A stretch of 64,000 bases of DNA from an uncultured Actinomycetes bacterium (GTDB lineage: Bacteria > Actinomycetota > Actinomycetes > Nanopelagicales > Nanopelagicaceae): contig CAILJM010000036.1 of assembly GCA_903834515.1 (NCBI GenBank), positions 1 to 64,000 on the forward strand. Direction: 5' to 3'. Positions 17,981 through 26,738 of the stretch are shown one piece after another. The stretch's first letter is position 1. Each line of letters opens with the position of its first letter. A program made the translations under genes and the position numbers. The notes below the pieces were generated by a model. The model did no database searches, was not told the DNA's origin, and saw only the letters and a program-made list of their open reading frames with translations.

Positions 17981-18532
17981 ATGGATGTATATAGTGAAAT
18001 CCAAGAGCTCTTTGCTTCTGGCGTTTCCGAAGAGTATCTCGGTGAAGATGTAAAACTGGTTGAGCATATGTTGCAATGTGCTGATCTTGCTCGGGCATCC
18101 GGAGCACCCTCAGAACTCGTAATTGCAGCCCTTTTGCACGATATTGGTCACTTACTTGTTGATGACGCCGCAGCCGCACATACTGCCGGGGAAGATGCAC
18201 ATCACGATGAGATTGGCGCGCAATGGATTGTCGCGCGATTCCCGGAAACGGTCAGTGAGCCAGTTCGGCTTCATGTTGATGCAAAAAGATATTTAGTTTC
18301 TACGGATCCGCTATATATGGCAAAACTTTCAGAGGCGAGCATTCATACCTTGCGCTTGCAAGGTGGGCTCATGGATGAAGCTCAAATAAAAGATTTTTTC
18401 ACCCTACCCGGTGCCAAAGCTGCAATTCAGGTGCGCTTATGGGATGACGTCGCCAAGGTTCGGGATAAGGCAACATCGACCCTGGATAGTTTTCGTGTAG
18501 AGATTGAAAAATTGGCAGAGATCATCGCTTAA
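17981..18532 (+). CDS. PhnZ-like HD-domain protein (mixed-valence di-iron C-P bond oxygenase family)
   Basis: 183 residues. PhnZ cleaves 1-hydroxy-2-aminoethylphosphonate with O2 to glycine and phosphate. Here Y19, E22 and H29 (YLGE...H), H53-D54 in LLHDIGHLL, H75 in HHDEIGA, and a late WDD Asp (155-156) follow PhnZ Tyr24, Glu27, His34, His58-Asp59, His80 and Asp161 with an almost constant offset of five or six. H98 and K102 (HVDAKRYL) also fit. The Tyr/Glu pair separates oxygenases from ordinary HD phosphohydrolases. Start: ATG 17981, after GAGAGG; a GTG at 17960 would add seven residues. No PhnY hydroxylase is seen in the window. The stop overlaps the convergent hydrolase gene (shared TTAA). 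Confidence 0.82.
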   Translation: MDVYSEIQELFASGVSEEYLGEDVKLVEHMLQCADLARASGAPSELVIAALLHDIGHLLVDDAAAAHTAGEDAHHDEIGAQWIVARFPETVSEPVRLHVDAKRYLVSTDPLYMAKLSEASIHTLRLQGGLMDEAQIKDFFTLPGAKAAIQVRLWDDVAKVRDKATSTLDSFRVEIEKLAEIIA

Positions 18533-19284
18533 TCCTCTTCCAGATCTCGCTGAGCAAGCCCGGCATAAAAATCTTTGATTACAGCTAGCGCCAACTCCGG
18601 CTTATCTTTAGTGACCGAATGCGAAGCACCGGGAATAATTGCAAGGCGCGCATCGGCGATCGATTCAAATAAATCGATTGTGTGATGATTGCTAAATGGC
18701 TCAACCTCACCTGCCATTACAAGTACCGGGCAGGTAATTTTTGCAAGATCTGATCGAGTGAGGTTAGGTTCACTCTTCCAGATATCCATCGCTCTTTGGA
18801 TGATCCCTCGCTGGGCACTGGGATCATCAGGGGATAGTTCTGCGAACTCTGCAGCATCTTCCTGCGAAATAATAATCTCTTGATCGAATTCGCCAGATGA
18901 AAATCCGGCATCCCAGTGGAAGTTCCCACCGATCGAGATGATCGACTTCACGAGATCTGGACGCTTGATGGCGACCATCAACGAGATGATTGCTCCATCG
19001 CTATGTCCGAGCATATGAGTCGGTTCTTTAATGACATCTTCTATATAGGCGATCGCCTCATCGGTCTGGAAATCAAAGTGATAATAGCCAGGGCGAATTC
19101 CAGTGCGACCGTGCGCAGTTCGATCATACGAGTAGAGATGATGATCATGCTCAACCGCCGGAAGAATCGTCCAATCCCAACGATGTGATGCGCTTAGCCC
19201 GCCATGCAACGAGAGAAGTGGTTCACCATTATTTGCAAACTCATTGGACCAGACCTGATGGCCACGAAGATCGATGTAGCCCAT
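18529..19284 (-). CDS. Alpha/beta hydrolase
   Basis: 251 residues. The oxyanion-hole motif is LSLHGGLSASHRWDW and the nucleophile elbow is LGHSDGAII with Ser at the centre. The late histidine lies in PGASHSVTKDKPE, and an acid lies around VMAGEVEPF. The fold is that of small-molecule esterases, lactonases and epoxide hydrolases; the substrate is unknown. It follows ndh on the same strand with an 11-base gap and may be its operon partner. The stop codon is shared in a TTAA with the convergent HD gene, which marks the end of the phosphonate locus. Confidence 0.82.
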   Translation of the reverse strand: MGYIDLRGHQVWSNEFANNGEPLLSLHGGLSASHRWDWTILPAVEHDHHLYSYDRTAHGRTGIRPGYYHFDFQTDEAIAYIEDVIKEPTHMLGHSDGAIISLMVAIKRPDLVKSIISIGGNFHWDAGFSSGEFDQEIIISQEDAAEFAELSPDDPSAQRGIIQRAMDIWKSEPNLTRSDLAKITCPVLVMAGEVEPFSNHHTIDLFESIADARLAIIPGASHSVTKDKPELALAVIKDFYAGLAQRDLEED

Positions 19285-19295
19285 GCGATGATCGG

Positions 19296-20528
19296 TTAGA
19301 GCGAATCCATGATGTGGCGATTGCCGCGATCAAAGGTGAGGTAGTTCCACGTCCAGTCAGCGATAGTTCCGATGCGCTTCTGGCCACCCATCAGATAGAA
19401 GACATGGAGGAATAACCAAGCGAACCAAGCGGCTGGCCCCCAGAGACGTAACCCCTTTACTTGGACGACAGCCTTGTGGCGACCAATGGTTGCCATAGAG
19501 CCTTTATCTACATACTTAAACTTCTGTACTGCTTTGCCCTTGTCTAAGCGCTTGATCTGCTTTGCAACGAAGGTACCTTGTTGCATAGCGACAGGTGCGA
19601 CCATAGGTAGCGGTCTTCCGTTATCTCCCATGACCCCGGCATTATCGCCAACGCCCCAGACATATGGATAGTTAGTAACCTGGCAGGTTGGTTCGCACTG
19701 TAGGCGATTTCCCTTTACTGGCAGAGATAATTCGTTAATAGCCGGTGCACCTTTTACGCCGGCGGCCCAAATGACAACCTCTGAGGTGATCTCAGCACCG
19801 CTGGCAAGAGTCGTCTTACGCCACTCAACCTTCTTTACTGCGGTGTTAACCATTACTTTAACGCCGAGATTTTCAAGTTGGCGCATCGTCTTCTCAGATA
19901 ATCCAGGTGTGAACATTGGTAGCAGACGAGGACCTGCCTCAAGGAGATAGATATCAATATGTTTTGATGCGTGGTAATGATCATGGCGAAGTGGACCCTT
20001 CACAAGCTCTGCGAGTGATCCAGCCATCTCAACTCCGGTAGGTCCGCCACCTACAACAACGATGGATAGGCGAGTCTCATCTTCAAATCGTGCGAGATCT
20101 TCAAAACGACGCATGATCTCTGATCGAATTGCGAGAGCTTCGTGGATATTCTTCATGCCGAGCGCAAACTCCTCAACACCCGGAATACCAAAATCAGTTG
20201 TCGCTGATCCCATCGAAACAATCAGGTGATCGAAGTGGAGCACCTCGGAAGAATCTAACTTAACGGTCTTGTTCTTATGATCAACCGAGATAGGGGTTCC
20301 CATTCGAAACTTCGCACCAGATTTACGAAGTGCACCGCGGATTGGATAAGCGATGTGGTCGGCAGCGAGTGAAGCGGTCGATACCTGATAGAGCAGTGGC
20401 AGAAAGGTTTGATAGTTGTGTCGATCGACGACAGTGACATCTGCATCCTTGCCAAGTTCGCGAGCGGCATTGAGACCGCCAAAGCCCGCTCCGAGAATGA
20501 CAACCTTCGGCTTGTTAGTTCCAGACAT
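19296..20528 (-). CDS. ndh: Type II NADH dehydrogenase (NDH-2)
   Basis: 410 residues. Oxidises NADH and reduces quinone without pumping protons. FAD motif: VVILGAGFGGLNAARELG (residues 9-26). NADH motif: VVVGGGPTGVEMAGSLAEL near residue 158. The third conserved segment, YVWGVGDNAGVM, is also intact. The C-terminus holds a hydrophobic amphipathic region (AAWFAWLFLHVFYLMGG) that would bind the membrane. A Shine-Dalgarno AAAGGA lies 8 nt before the ATG, and a promoter TTGGTG-16-TAGAAT can be drawn on this strand upstream. No complex I genes are visible here. Confidence 0.93.
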   Translation of the reverse strand: MSGTNKPKVVILGAGFGGLNAARELGKDADVTVVDRHNYQTFLPLLYQVSTASLAADHIAYPIRGALRKSGAKFRMGTPISVDHKNKTVKLDSSEVLHFDHLIVSMGSATTDFGIPGVEEFALGMKNIHEALAIRSEIMRRFEDLARFEDETRLSIVVVGGGPTGVEMAGSLAELVKGPLRHDHYHASKHIDIYLLEAGPRLLPMFTPGLSEKTMRQLENLGVKVMVNTAVKKVEWRKTTLASGAEITSEVVIWAAGVKGAPAINELSLPVKGNRLQCEPTCQVTNYPYVWGVGDNAGVMGDNGRPLPMVAPVAMQQGTFVAKQIKRLDKGKAVQKFKYVDKGSMATIGRHKAVVQVKGLRLWGPAAWFAWLFLHVFYLMGGQKRIGTIADWTWNYLTFDRGNRHIMDSL

Positions 20529-20565
20529 CGAATAATCCTTTAATAGTTATTTCAAGAAGTGACCT

Positions 20566-20593
20566 ATTCTACTGATTTGGCGGCGAGCACCAA
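20566..20593 (-). promoter_or_regulatory. Candidate ndh promoter
   Basis: On the minus strand TTGGTG (20593-20588) and TAGAAT (20571-20566) are separated by 16 bases. Transcription would begin about 30 bases before the ndh ATG and leave room for its AAAGGA Shine-Dalgarno. This is one of the few genes in the window with a classic leadered layout. The rest of the 191-base gap holds the separate short promoter of the DUF3263 gene. Confidence 0.45.
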
Positions 20594-20719
20594 TTCGCCA
20601 GATTGAGTAGGCCAGATCACATTTCGAGATGAAGAGATCGGTGGGAATCTCTCACTAAATTTTCGACGCTTGCACGCGAAATCAGAGAAAAAGTCAGCGC
20701 TCACGCATAGGATGCGGAT

Positions 20720-20992
20720 ATGGAAAATCCTCAAGGCGCTCTCGAAGCCAGCACACTTACCGAGCTCGAGACCCGCATTTTGGAGTTCGAGCGTCAATGG
20801 TGGCGATACGCAGGGGCAAAGGAGTCGGCGATCAAAGAGCTCTTTGATCTCACCCCACCTTCCTACTATCAGCTCCTCAACAACCTGATCGACCGTGACG
20901 ACGCCCTTCTGGCGCAGCCAATGCTCGTCAAGCGCCTACGCCGCCTGCGCGAGGCCCGTACCACCCAGCGCACCGCTGGATTCACGCTCTAA
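20720..20992 (+). CDS. DUF3263 family protein
   Basis: 90 residues. The core TRILEFERQWWRYAGAKESA and the following IKELFDLTPPSYYQLLNNLI match the DUF3263 family, small actinobacterial proteins with an HTH-like helical pattern and unknown role. The end, RLRRLREARTTQR, is basic and could touch DNA. TAGGAT (20708-20713) lies 6 nt before the ATG, so the transcript is probably leaderless. It may be a small DNA-binding regulator, but nothing in the sequence names its target. Confidence 0.85.
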   Translation: MENPQGALEASTLTELETRILEFERQWWRYAGAKESAIKELFDLTPPSYYQLLNNLIDRDDALLAQPMLVKRLRRLREARTTQRTAGFTL

Positions 20993-21026
20993 TACTCGCT
21001 CTTTTACTCCTTATACTTAAAGCAAT

Positions 21027-22346
21027 ATGGACAGCGGTAGTAGTAGCCAACTGATCTTTGATATTGGCCTCGTTCTCTTCTTCATCCTGCTCGCAGGAAT
21101 CTTTGTTGCAGCCGAAATAGCCCTCATTTCATTGCGCGACTCACAAGTCCGCCAACTCGAGTCGACCGGCCGCCGGGGTGCCCGCGTTGCCGAACTCTCA
21201 AAGAATCCAAATCGCTTTCTTGCCGCCGCTCAGGTCGGCGTCACCTTCTGCGGATTTCTCTCAGCCGCCCTGGGTGCAGATCGCATCGGTACCGATTTTG
21301 TCATCCCACAATTAGATGAGTGGGGGCTACGCCATGGCCTCTCAACATTCCTCTCACTTGTTGGGCTCACGATCATCATCGCTTACATCTCACTTGTCTT
21401 TGGTGAGCTTGTACCAAAGCGATTGGCGCTCTATCGAACTGAAAAGATTGCGCTCGCTGCCGCACCTATGATCGATCGGATTGCGAAGATCTTTGCACCA
21501 ACGATTTGGTTGTTATCAAAATCTACTGATGCCGTTGTGAAAATATTTGGACTAAAACCTGAAGAAGTTCGCGGTCAAATGTCTGAATCAGAGTTAGTAG
21601 ATCTCGTCACGGGTCACAGCGCCTTGACGGTGGAAGAGCGAGATATTCTCGAGGATGTATTTAACGCGGGCGATCTCTCACTTCATGAGATCATGGTGCC
21701 TCGCATTGAAGTTGATTTTCTCGATGTTGCGATCACGATCGCAGAGGCGAAGAAATTCGCTATTGAAACATCCCACTCTCGTTATCCAGTAACTCGTGGG
21801 TCAAGTGATGAAGTCATCGGCTTCTTGCATATCCGTGATCTCTTGAAGTTAAGTGAGAGTGATTCAACAAAGAGCATCTTGGAATATATGCGCCCGATCG
21901 TCTACCTACCCGGAACCAAGGGTGTGCTCCCAGCTCTTACCGAGATGCGAAGTAAGAGATCCCATATTGCAGTTGTCTTGGATGAATACGGTGGAACTGA
22001 TGGCATCGTGACTCTCGAGGATCTCGTGGAGTGCTTTGTCGGAGATATCCATGATGAGTACGACGCGGTGATCGGTGAAGTGACAGCCCAGACCAAGGTC
22101 GGTGATTTTGAGGTCGATGCCCTCATCTCGCTCGAGGATCTCTACGACCAGACCGCTATCGCGCTTCCGGAGGGCCCATATGAGACCGCTGGTGGCTTCG
22201 TTATGCACTCCCTCGGGCGAATCCCAGAACCGCACGATATCGTCGAAATCGATGGTTTAAAGGTAACTGTCCTGACTCTGGAAGGTAAAAGAGCGGGCCA
22301 ATTATTGATCTCGAGAACAGAATGGAAAGATAGCTCCCATGAGTAA
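21027..22346 (+). CDS. CNNM/CorC-type membrane protein with CBS domains
   Basis: 439 residues. N-terminal DUF21 (CNNM) membrane domain with about three to four helices (first near residues 9-33), an acidic helical hairpin, a CBS pair (about 205-325) and a C-terminal CorC_HlyC domain (about 345-425). Typical motifs are [11 protein letters not shown] and [19 protein letters not shown]. Family members export or control Mg2+ (CorB/CNNM) though many are still labelled hemolysin. Upstream is a TATACT hexamer (21012-21017), 9 nt before the ATG. The stop overlaps the trpS start by 8 bases. Confidence 0.88.
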   Translation: MDSGSSSQLIFDIGLVLFFILLAGIFVAAEIALISLRDSQVRQLESTGRRGARVAELSKNPNRFLAAAQVGVTFCGFLSAALGADRIGTDFVIPQLDEWGLRHGLSTFLSLVGLTIIIAYISLVFGELVPKRLALYRTEKIALAAAPMIDRIAKIFAPTIWLLSKSTDAVVKIFGLKPEEVRGQMSESELVDLVTGHSALTVEERDILEDVFNAGDLSLHEIMVPRIEVDFLDVAITIAEAKKFAIETSHSRYPVTRGSSDEVIGFLHIRDLLKLSESDSTKSILEYMRPIVYLPGTKGVLPALTEMRSKRSHIAVVLDEYGGTDGIVTLEDLVECFVGDIHDEYDAVIGEVTAQTKVGDFEVDALISLEDLYDQTAIALPEGPYETAGGFVMHSLGRIPEPHDIVEIDGLKVTVLTLEGKRAGQLLISRTEWKDSSHE

Positions 22347-23343
22347 AGCGCGTGCACTTTCGGGAATCCAACCTACGAGCGGTTCATTCCACTTAGGTAA
22401 CTACCTTGGTGCCGTCCGCCAGTGGGTCGAATTGCAGAACTCACACGACACTTACTACTGCGTTGTTGATCTCCATGCCCTTACTGCTGGCGTCGATCCT
22501 GCGAAATTACGCGATGCGACGCTCGCCTCAGCTGCCCAACTCATCGCGCTCGGAATTGATCCAGAAAAGTCAACGCTCTTTATCCAATCTCACGTCCCTG
22601 CACATAACCAGCTTGGGTGGGTTATGGAATGCATCACCGGTTTTGGTGAAGCAAGCCGTATGACTCAGTTCAAAGATAAATCTGCCAAGAGCGGAAGCGA
22701 CCGAACCGTCGTTGGACTTTTCACATATCCAATGTTGCAGGCCGCTGATATTTTGCTCTATCAACCACAGTATGTCCCAGTAGGTGAGGATCAGCGTCAA
22801 CATATCGAACTCACTCGTGATTTAGCTCAACGTTTTAATGCGACATATCAAGAGATCTTTACTATCCCGGAAGGTTATATTCTTAAAGCTGGCGCGAAGA
22901 TCTTTGACCTACAAGATCCAACTGCGAAGATGTCGAAATCTGCATCCTCTACCGCCGGCCTTATTGAATTACTTGATACGGCACAAGCAAATACGAAGAA
23001 GATTAAGAGTGCAACCACAGATGATGGTCGCGAAGTTCGGTTTGATGAGGATAAGAAGCCAGGTATCTCCAACTTACTCACTATCCATTCGGCATTTTCT
23101 GGACGCACGATCGCCGAGCTTGAATCTGAATTCGATGGCAAGGGTTATGGCGACTTCAAGAGCGCTGTTGCAGAAGTTGTGACTTCGCACCTTGATCCAA
23201 TTCGTGAACGTACACAAGAGTTACTCCAGGACAAGGGCGAACTCACCAGGCTCTTGAAGATTGGTGCCGAAAAGGCTGCTCTTGTTGCTGATGAGACTGT
23301 CCGAAAGGCCTATGACGCATTGGGCTTGATTCCTCGTGGCTAG
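22339..23343 (+). CDS. trpS: Tryptophanyl-tRNA synthetase
   Basis: 334 residues, normal for bacterial TrpRS. Class I signatures: the HIGH-type motif [15 protein letters not shown] near residue 12 and the KMSKS motif in [13 protein letters not shown] near residue 194. Charges tRNA-Trp with tryptophan using ATP. The conserved [19 protein letters not shown] segment is intact. The ATG lies within the end of the upstream CNNM gene, and its stop overlaps the GTG start of the BMP-family gene by 8 bases, so all three are probably one transcript. Confidence 0.96.
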   Translation: MSKARALSGIQPTSGSFHLGNYLGAVRQWVELQNSHDTYYCVVDLHALTAGVDPAKLRDATLASAAQLIALGIDPEKSTLFIQSHVPAHNQLGWVMECITGFGEASRMTQFKDKSAKSGSDRTVVGLFTYPMLQAADILLYQPQYVPVGEDQRQHIELTRDLAQRFNATYQEIFTIPEGYILKAGAKIFDLQDPTAKMSKSASSTAGLIELLDTAQANTKKIKSATTDDGREVRFDEDKKPGISNLLTIHSAFSGRTIAELESEFDGKGYGDFKSAVAEVVTSHLDPIRERTQELLQDKGELTRLLKIGAEKAALVADETVRKAYDALGLIPRG

Positions 23344-24352
23344 CCGTAAGCGGCATATTTCAGCGCTTTTAGCTTCTCTTCTCTGCCTCTCACTCGCCCC
23401 GTTAGCAAACGCGACATCAGGGATTAAAGTGGCGATCGCCTACGACGTTGGTGGGCGTGGTGACCGAGCCGAGAACGATGCGGTAGCAGTGGGAGTGGAT
23501 CTAGCAAAGAAGAACCTCAAATTAACCTCACTGGATGTTCGAGAGATGGTTACAGATGGCACCGAGAAGGATCGAAGCCGTCGACTTCGCTTCCTCGCGA
23601 ATGCTGGATATTCAACGATCATCGCAGTAGGCCCTGGCTACGAGCAGTCTTTGAAAGTCGTTAGCCAAGAGTTTCCGGACCTAAACTTTGTGATTATCGA
23701 TGATGGCAACATCTCCAACCTCAATGTCGCATCACTCATCTTTGACTCGCAGCAGGGGGCCTACTTGGCTGGTGTCTTGGCTGCTAGCGCATCAAAGACG
23801 AATAAAGTTGGTTTTGTTGGCGATGTTTCGTTCGCAACATCTCCTGCACAAGGAGCGGCTTTTGCTCAAGGCGCAAAGTCAGTGAAGCCAAAGATTGCAA
23901 CATCGATCATTATTCCACTCGTTAATTCACCCACCGCTGCGCTGACCTCACTCCATAAAAGTGGTGTGGATGTTATCTACTCGAATTGGATGCAGAATTC
24001 TCAATTACTTGATTCGGTAGTGGCGCTCAATTCCAAAGCAAAACCTCTCAAACTTATTGGAGTTCTTCCTGATCAATACTGGCTGCAATCCTCTAAATCA
24101 AGAGGCGTCTTAATTGGCGCATTTACAAAACATCTGGAGTCAGCGGCTTATGATGCGATTTGGTATGCGGAGAAGAACCAGACTCTGGGTGACGTTATTC
24201 AGGAGAACCCAAATATCTACGGCAAGATCTACTCAGTAAGTGAGGCAGGAATAGGTATGGCCCTTACAGGTGAAGGTCAGAACTATTCAGCGGTCATCAA
24301 ATCTGTGAGTTCTCTTCTCAAAGCAGGTAAGGTCAAGATCGCATCATTCTGA
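23336..24352 (+). CDS. BMP-family (PnrA-like) substrate-binding protein
   Basis: 338 residues. A Sec signal peptide is present ([18 protein letters not shown], cleavage near residue 27) without a lipobox. The mature chain, starting [19 protein letters not shown], matches the basic membrane protein family, whose best-studied members bind nucleosides for an ABC importer. No ATPase or permease of that family is in the window. The GTG start overlaps trpS. The last 70 bases overlap the convergent phosphomutase gene, which is unusual for two conserved genes. The position beside phosphomutase and nucleoside phosphorylase supports a nucleoside ligand, as inference. Confidence 0.83.
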   Translation: MASRKRHISALLASLLCLSLAPLANATSGIKVAIAYDVGGRGDRAENDAVAVGVDLAKKNLKLTSLDVREMVTDGTEKDRSRRLRFLANAGYSTIIAVGPGYEQSLKVVSQEFPDLNFVIIDDGNISNLNVASLIFDSQQGAYLAGVLAASASKTNKVGFVGDVSFATSPAQGAAFAQGAKSVKPKIATSIIIPLVNSPTAALTSLHKSGVDVIYSNWMQNSQLLDSVVALNSKAKPLKLIGVLPDQYWLQSSKSRGVLIGAFTKHLESAAYDAIWYAEKNQTLGDVIQENPNIYGKIYSVSEAGIGMALTGEGQNYSAVIKSVSSLLKAGKVKIASF

Positions 24353-25914
24353 GGCGCACAAAGCTCGATGTAGCACTTCATCTTTGCTTCAGTTCCGCTT
24401 GGTCGGATTATTACGCGCAGGTTTGGCCCAAACCAGTATCGCAAGCCATTTGTAGGCGGTAACCCATCTGTTGGTCGCTCGAGATCATCCGCTTGGGTGA
24501 GGGTAAACCCGCCAATCGATTGGGGCGGATTCTTACGTAGCTTGGCCAATAACTTATCGACCTGAGCCAAACTATTGACGCGGATTGAGATCTGCTCGGT
24601 AGCATGAAAACCGTATGTAGCCCAGATTTCATCGAGGTAATCAGCCATTGTGCGACCAGAAGCTTTCAACTCGCCTGCACATTGGGCGATCATCAAGGCG
24701 GCAGAGATACCGTCTTTATCGTTAACGCTCAAGGCATCAACCGCATAACCGAGCGCCTCTTCGTAGCCGTAGCGAAGATTTGGAATCTTGGCCAACCATT
24801 TGAACCCAGTGAGAGTCTCATGAAATTCAATCCCGTGCTTATCTGCAATCTTTTTAAGGATTGAAGAGGAGACAATGGAATTACCAAATGATTTACCGAT
24901 TGTTGACTCAGACATTGTTGTCGCGATGTAGTGGCCAAGAATCGCTCCGACTTCATCTCCACGAAGCATGCGCCAGCCAGCAGTTGGATCATTAATCGCG
25001 GCAGCACAGCGATCCGCATCAGGATCATTCGCAATAACGATATCAGCGTTGATCTTGCGGGCAAGTGCTAGCGAAAGATCGATTGCACCTGGCTCTTCTG
25101 GATTAGGAAATGCAACAGTTGGAAATGCTGGATCTGGAAGTCGCTGCTCTTGAACATAATGGATCTCTGAGAAGCCAGCCGCTTTAAAGACTGCCTCAAT
25201 ACTTTCGCTACCCACCCCGTGCATAGCCGAGTAGACAACCTTGAGTGGATTTTTAGAACGAGCAAGAGCAGCAGTAGTTGCTACATACTGATTAAAGATT
25301 TCATCATCCAGAATTTTCCACCCGTGGGCCTTTGGAGCAAGTTGATGAATTTTGGAGATCTCAGCTGCGATTTGAATATCAGCGGGCGGAACGATCTGTG
25401 ATCCCGCATAGCGAGTGCCATCGACGGTGCCGCCGAGATAGACCTTGTAGCCATTATCCATCGGTGGGTTATGGCTTGCAGTAACCATGACCCCTACATC
25501 AGCGCCAAGCGCCGTTGTGGCGTACGCGAGAACTGGAGTAGCCAATGGGCGGGGAAGTACGTAGACATCCATGCCAGCACCCGTAAATACCAGAGCGCTC
25601 TCTTGCGTGAAATCTTCTGAGCCATATCGAGCATCACGGCCGATGACGACTTTTGTCAGGCCACGCGCCTTCATATAAGCGGCGATACCTGCAGCAGTGC
25701 GATGGACAACAGCGCGATTCATGCAGGATGGACCCGGCCCAATCGGGCCCCGAAGGCCAGCGGTACCAAATTGCAAAAAGCCATTGAAGCAACGACGAAG
25801 ATCTGTTTCGTTTCCTTCATCGAGCCACTTCTGGAGTAGTGCAGCATCTTCTGGAGATGGATCTAACTCAATCCATTCAGCGACTTCAGCGACGAGAGAT
25901 TGATCGATACTCAT
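24283..25914 (-). CDS. pmmB: Phosphohexomutase (phosphomannomutase/phosphoglucomutase, PmmB-like)
   Basis: 543 residues of the alpha-D-phosphohexomutase family. Active-site serine loop: MVTASHNPPMDNGYKVYLGG (about residue 140). Metal loop: IANDPDADRCAAA (about 295). Sugar-recognition loop: GYEEALGYAVD (about 390). Phosphate-binding loop: IRPSGTEAKMKCYIE near the end. It moves phosphate between C1 and C6 (or C1 and C5 of pentoses). The pairing with nucleoside phosphorylase, known also as Rv3308-Rv3307 in M. tuberculosis, suggests a role in handling ribose-1-phosphate from nucleosides. The start overlaps the PNP stop by ATGA. Its C-terminal 23 codons lie opposite the BMP-family gene. Confidence 0.88.
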   Translation of the reverse strand: MSIDQSLVAEVAEWIELDPSPEDAALLQKWLDEGNETDLRRCFNGFLQFGTAGLRGPIGPGPSCMNRAVVHRTAAGIAAYMKARGLTKVVIGRDARYGSEDFTQESALVFTGAGMDVYVLPRPLATPVLAYATTALGADVGVMVTASHNPPMDNGYKVYLGGTVDGTRYAGSQIVPPADIQIAAEISKIHQLAPKAHGWKILDDEIFNQYVATTAALARSKNPLKVVYSAMHGVGSESIEAVFKAAGFSEIHYVQEQRLPDPAFPTVAFPNPEEPGAIDLSLALARKINADIVIANDPDADRCAAAINDPTAGWRMLRGDEVGAILGHYIATTMSESTIGKSFGNSIVSSSILKKIADKHGIEFHETLTGFKWLAKIPNLRYGYEEALGYAVDALSVNDKDGISAALMIAQCAGELKASGRTMADYLDEIWATYGFHATEQISIRVNSLAQVDKLLAKLRKNPPQSIGGFTLTQADDLERPTDGLPPTNGLRYWFGPNLRVIIRPSGTEAKMKCYIELCAPQNDAILTLPALRRELTDLMTAE

Positions 25915-26729
25915 AATTGAGGGAGAACTTTCGCGAGTAGTTCACCCATTCGCCCAGCCGCGGCTTTTCCGGCGGCCATAACTTCTTCATGGCTAAGTTT
26001 TTCACCGGTCACACCTGCGGCAGCATTTGTTACAAGTGATATGCCGAGAACTTCTGCACCGAGCGCATGTGCGGCGATAGCCTCAGGAACCGTCGACATT
26101 CCCACTAAATCTGCGCCAACTGTTCGGAGCATATTAATTTCAGCAGGTGTCTCATATGCGGGGCCACGCCAATGGACATAGACACCTTCAGCAAGTGAGG
26201 TATCGGCATCTTTCACAATTGCGCGAATGCGCTTGCTATATAAATCAGTAAGATCGACAAAGTTGGCGCCGATGAGTGGGCTGACCCCGGTCATAGAGAT
26301 GTGATCGCGGATGATGACAGGTTGGCCGACCTGATAATCGCGGTTAATGCCGCCACATGCATTTGTGAGTACAACGACTTTGCATCCAGCTTTTACAGCG
26401 GTGCGGACTCCGTGTACTACTGGTTCAATGCCTTTTCCTTCATAGAGGTGAGTTCGCCCAAGGAAGACGAGAGCATGGATGGTTCCAGTTGCGCCTTGTA
26501 AATCGTACGAGCGAATAACTCCGCCATGGCCCGCAACAGTTGGCGCTAGGAAACCCGGAAGATCAACCGCTGGAAATTCATGAGTTGGGGTACCAAGCGC
26601 ATCCGCGGCAGAGATCCATCCCGAACCCATAACGAGGGCCACATGGTGTGAACTCTTGCCAGTGATCTGGGCAAGCTTGGCTGCTGCGAGTTCTGCGCTG
26701 CCGATCGGATCCTGATAGATATCGCTCAT
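25911..26729 (-). CDS. punA: Purine nucleoside phosphorylase
   Basis: 272 residues of the trimeric (type I) PNP class. Splits purine nucleosides with phosphate into base and ribose-1-phosphate. Motifs: VALVMGSGWISAADALG (phosphate loop), AGHGGVIRSY, VVLTNACGGINRDYQVGQP and the MSTVPEAIAAHALGAEVLGI segment. TAAATT (26736-26741 on this strand) lies 6 nt before the ATG and contains the stop codon of the upstream accA3 gene, so the gene may have its own leaderless promoter hidden in that stop. The downstream phosphomutase gene overlaps by 4 bases. Confidence 0.93.
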   Translation of the reverse strand: MSDIYQDPIGSAELAAAKLAQITGKSSHHVALVMGSGWISAADALGTPTHEFPAVDLPGFLAPTVAGHGGVIRSYDLQGATGTIHALVFLGRTHLYEGKGIEPVVHGVRTAVKAGCKVVVLTNACGGINRDYQVGQPVIIRDHISMTGVSPLIGANFVDLTDLYSKRIRAIVKDADTSLAEGVYVHWRGPAYETPAEINMLRTVGADLVGMSTVPEAIAAHALGAEVLGISLVTNAAAGVTGEKLSHEEVMAAGKAAAGRMGELLAKVLPQL

Positions 26730-26738
26730 ACGAGCAAT

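Noticed and set aside
10556-18532. Recent horizontal transfer of the phosphonate locus
   Set aside because: No tRNA, integrase, repeat or sharp composition change borders it; codon bias of the binding-protein gene is better explained by high expression.
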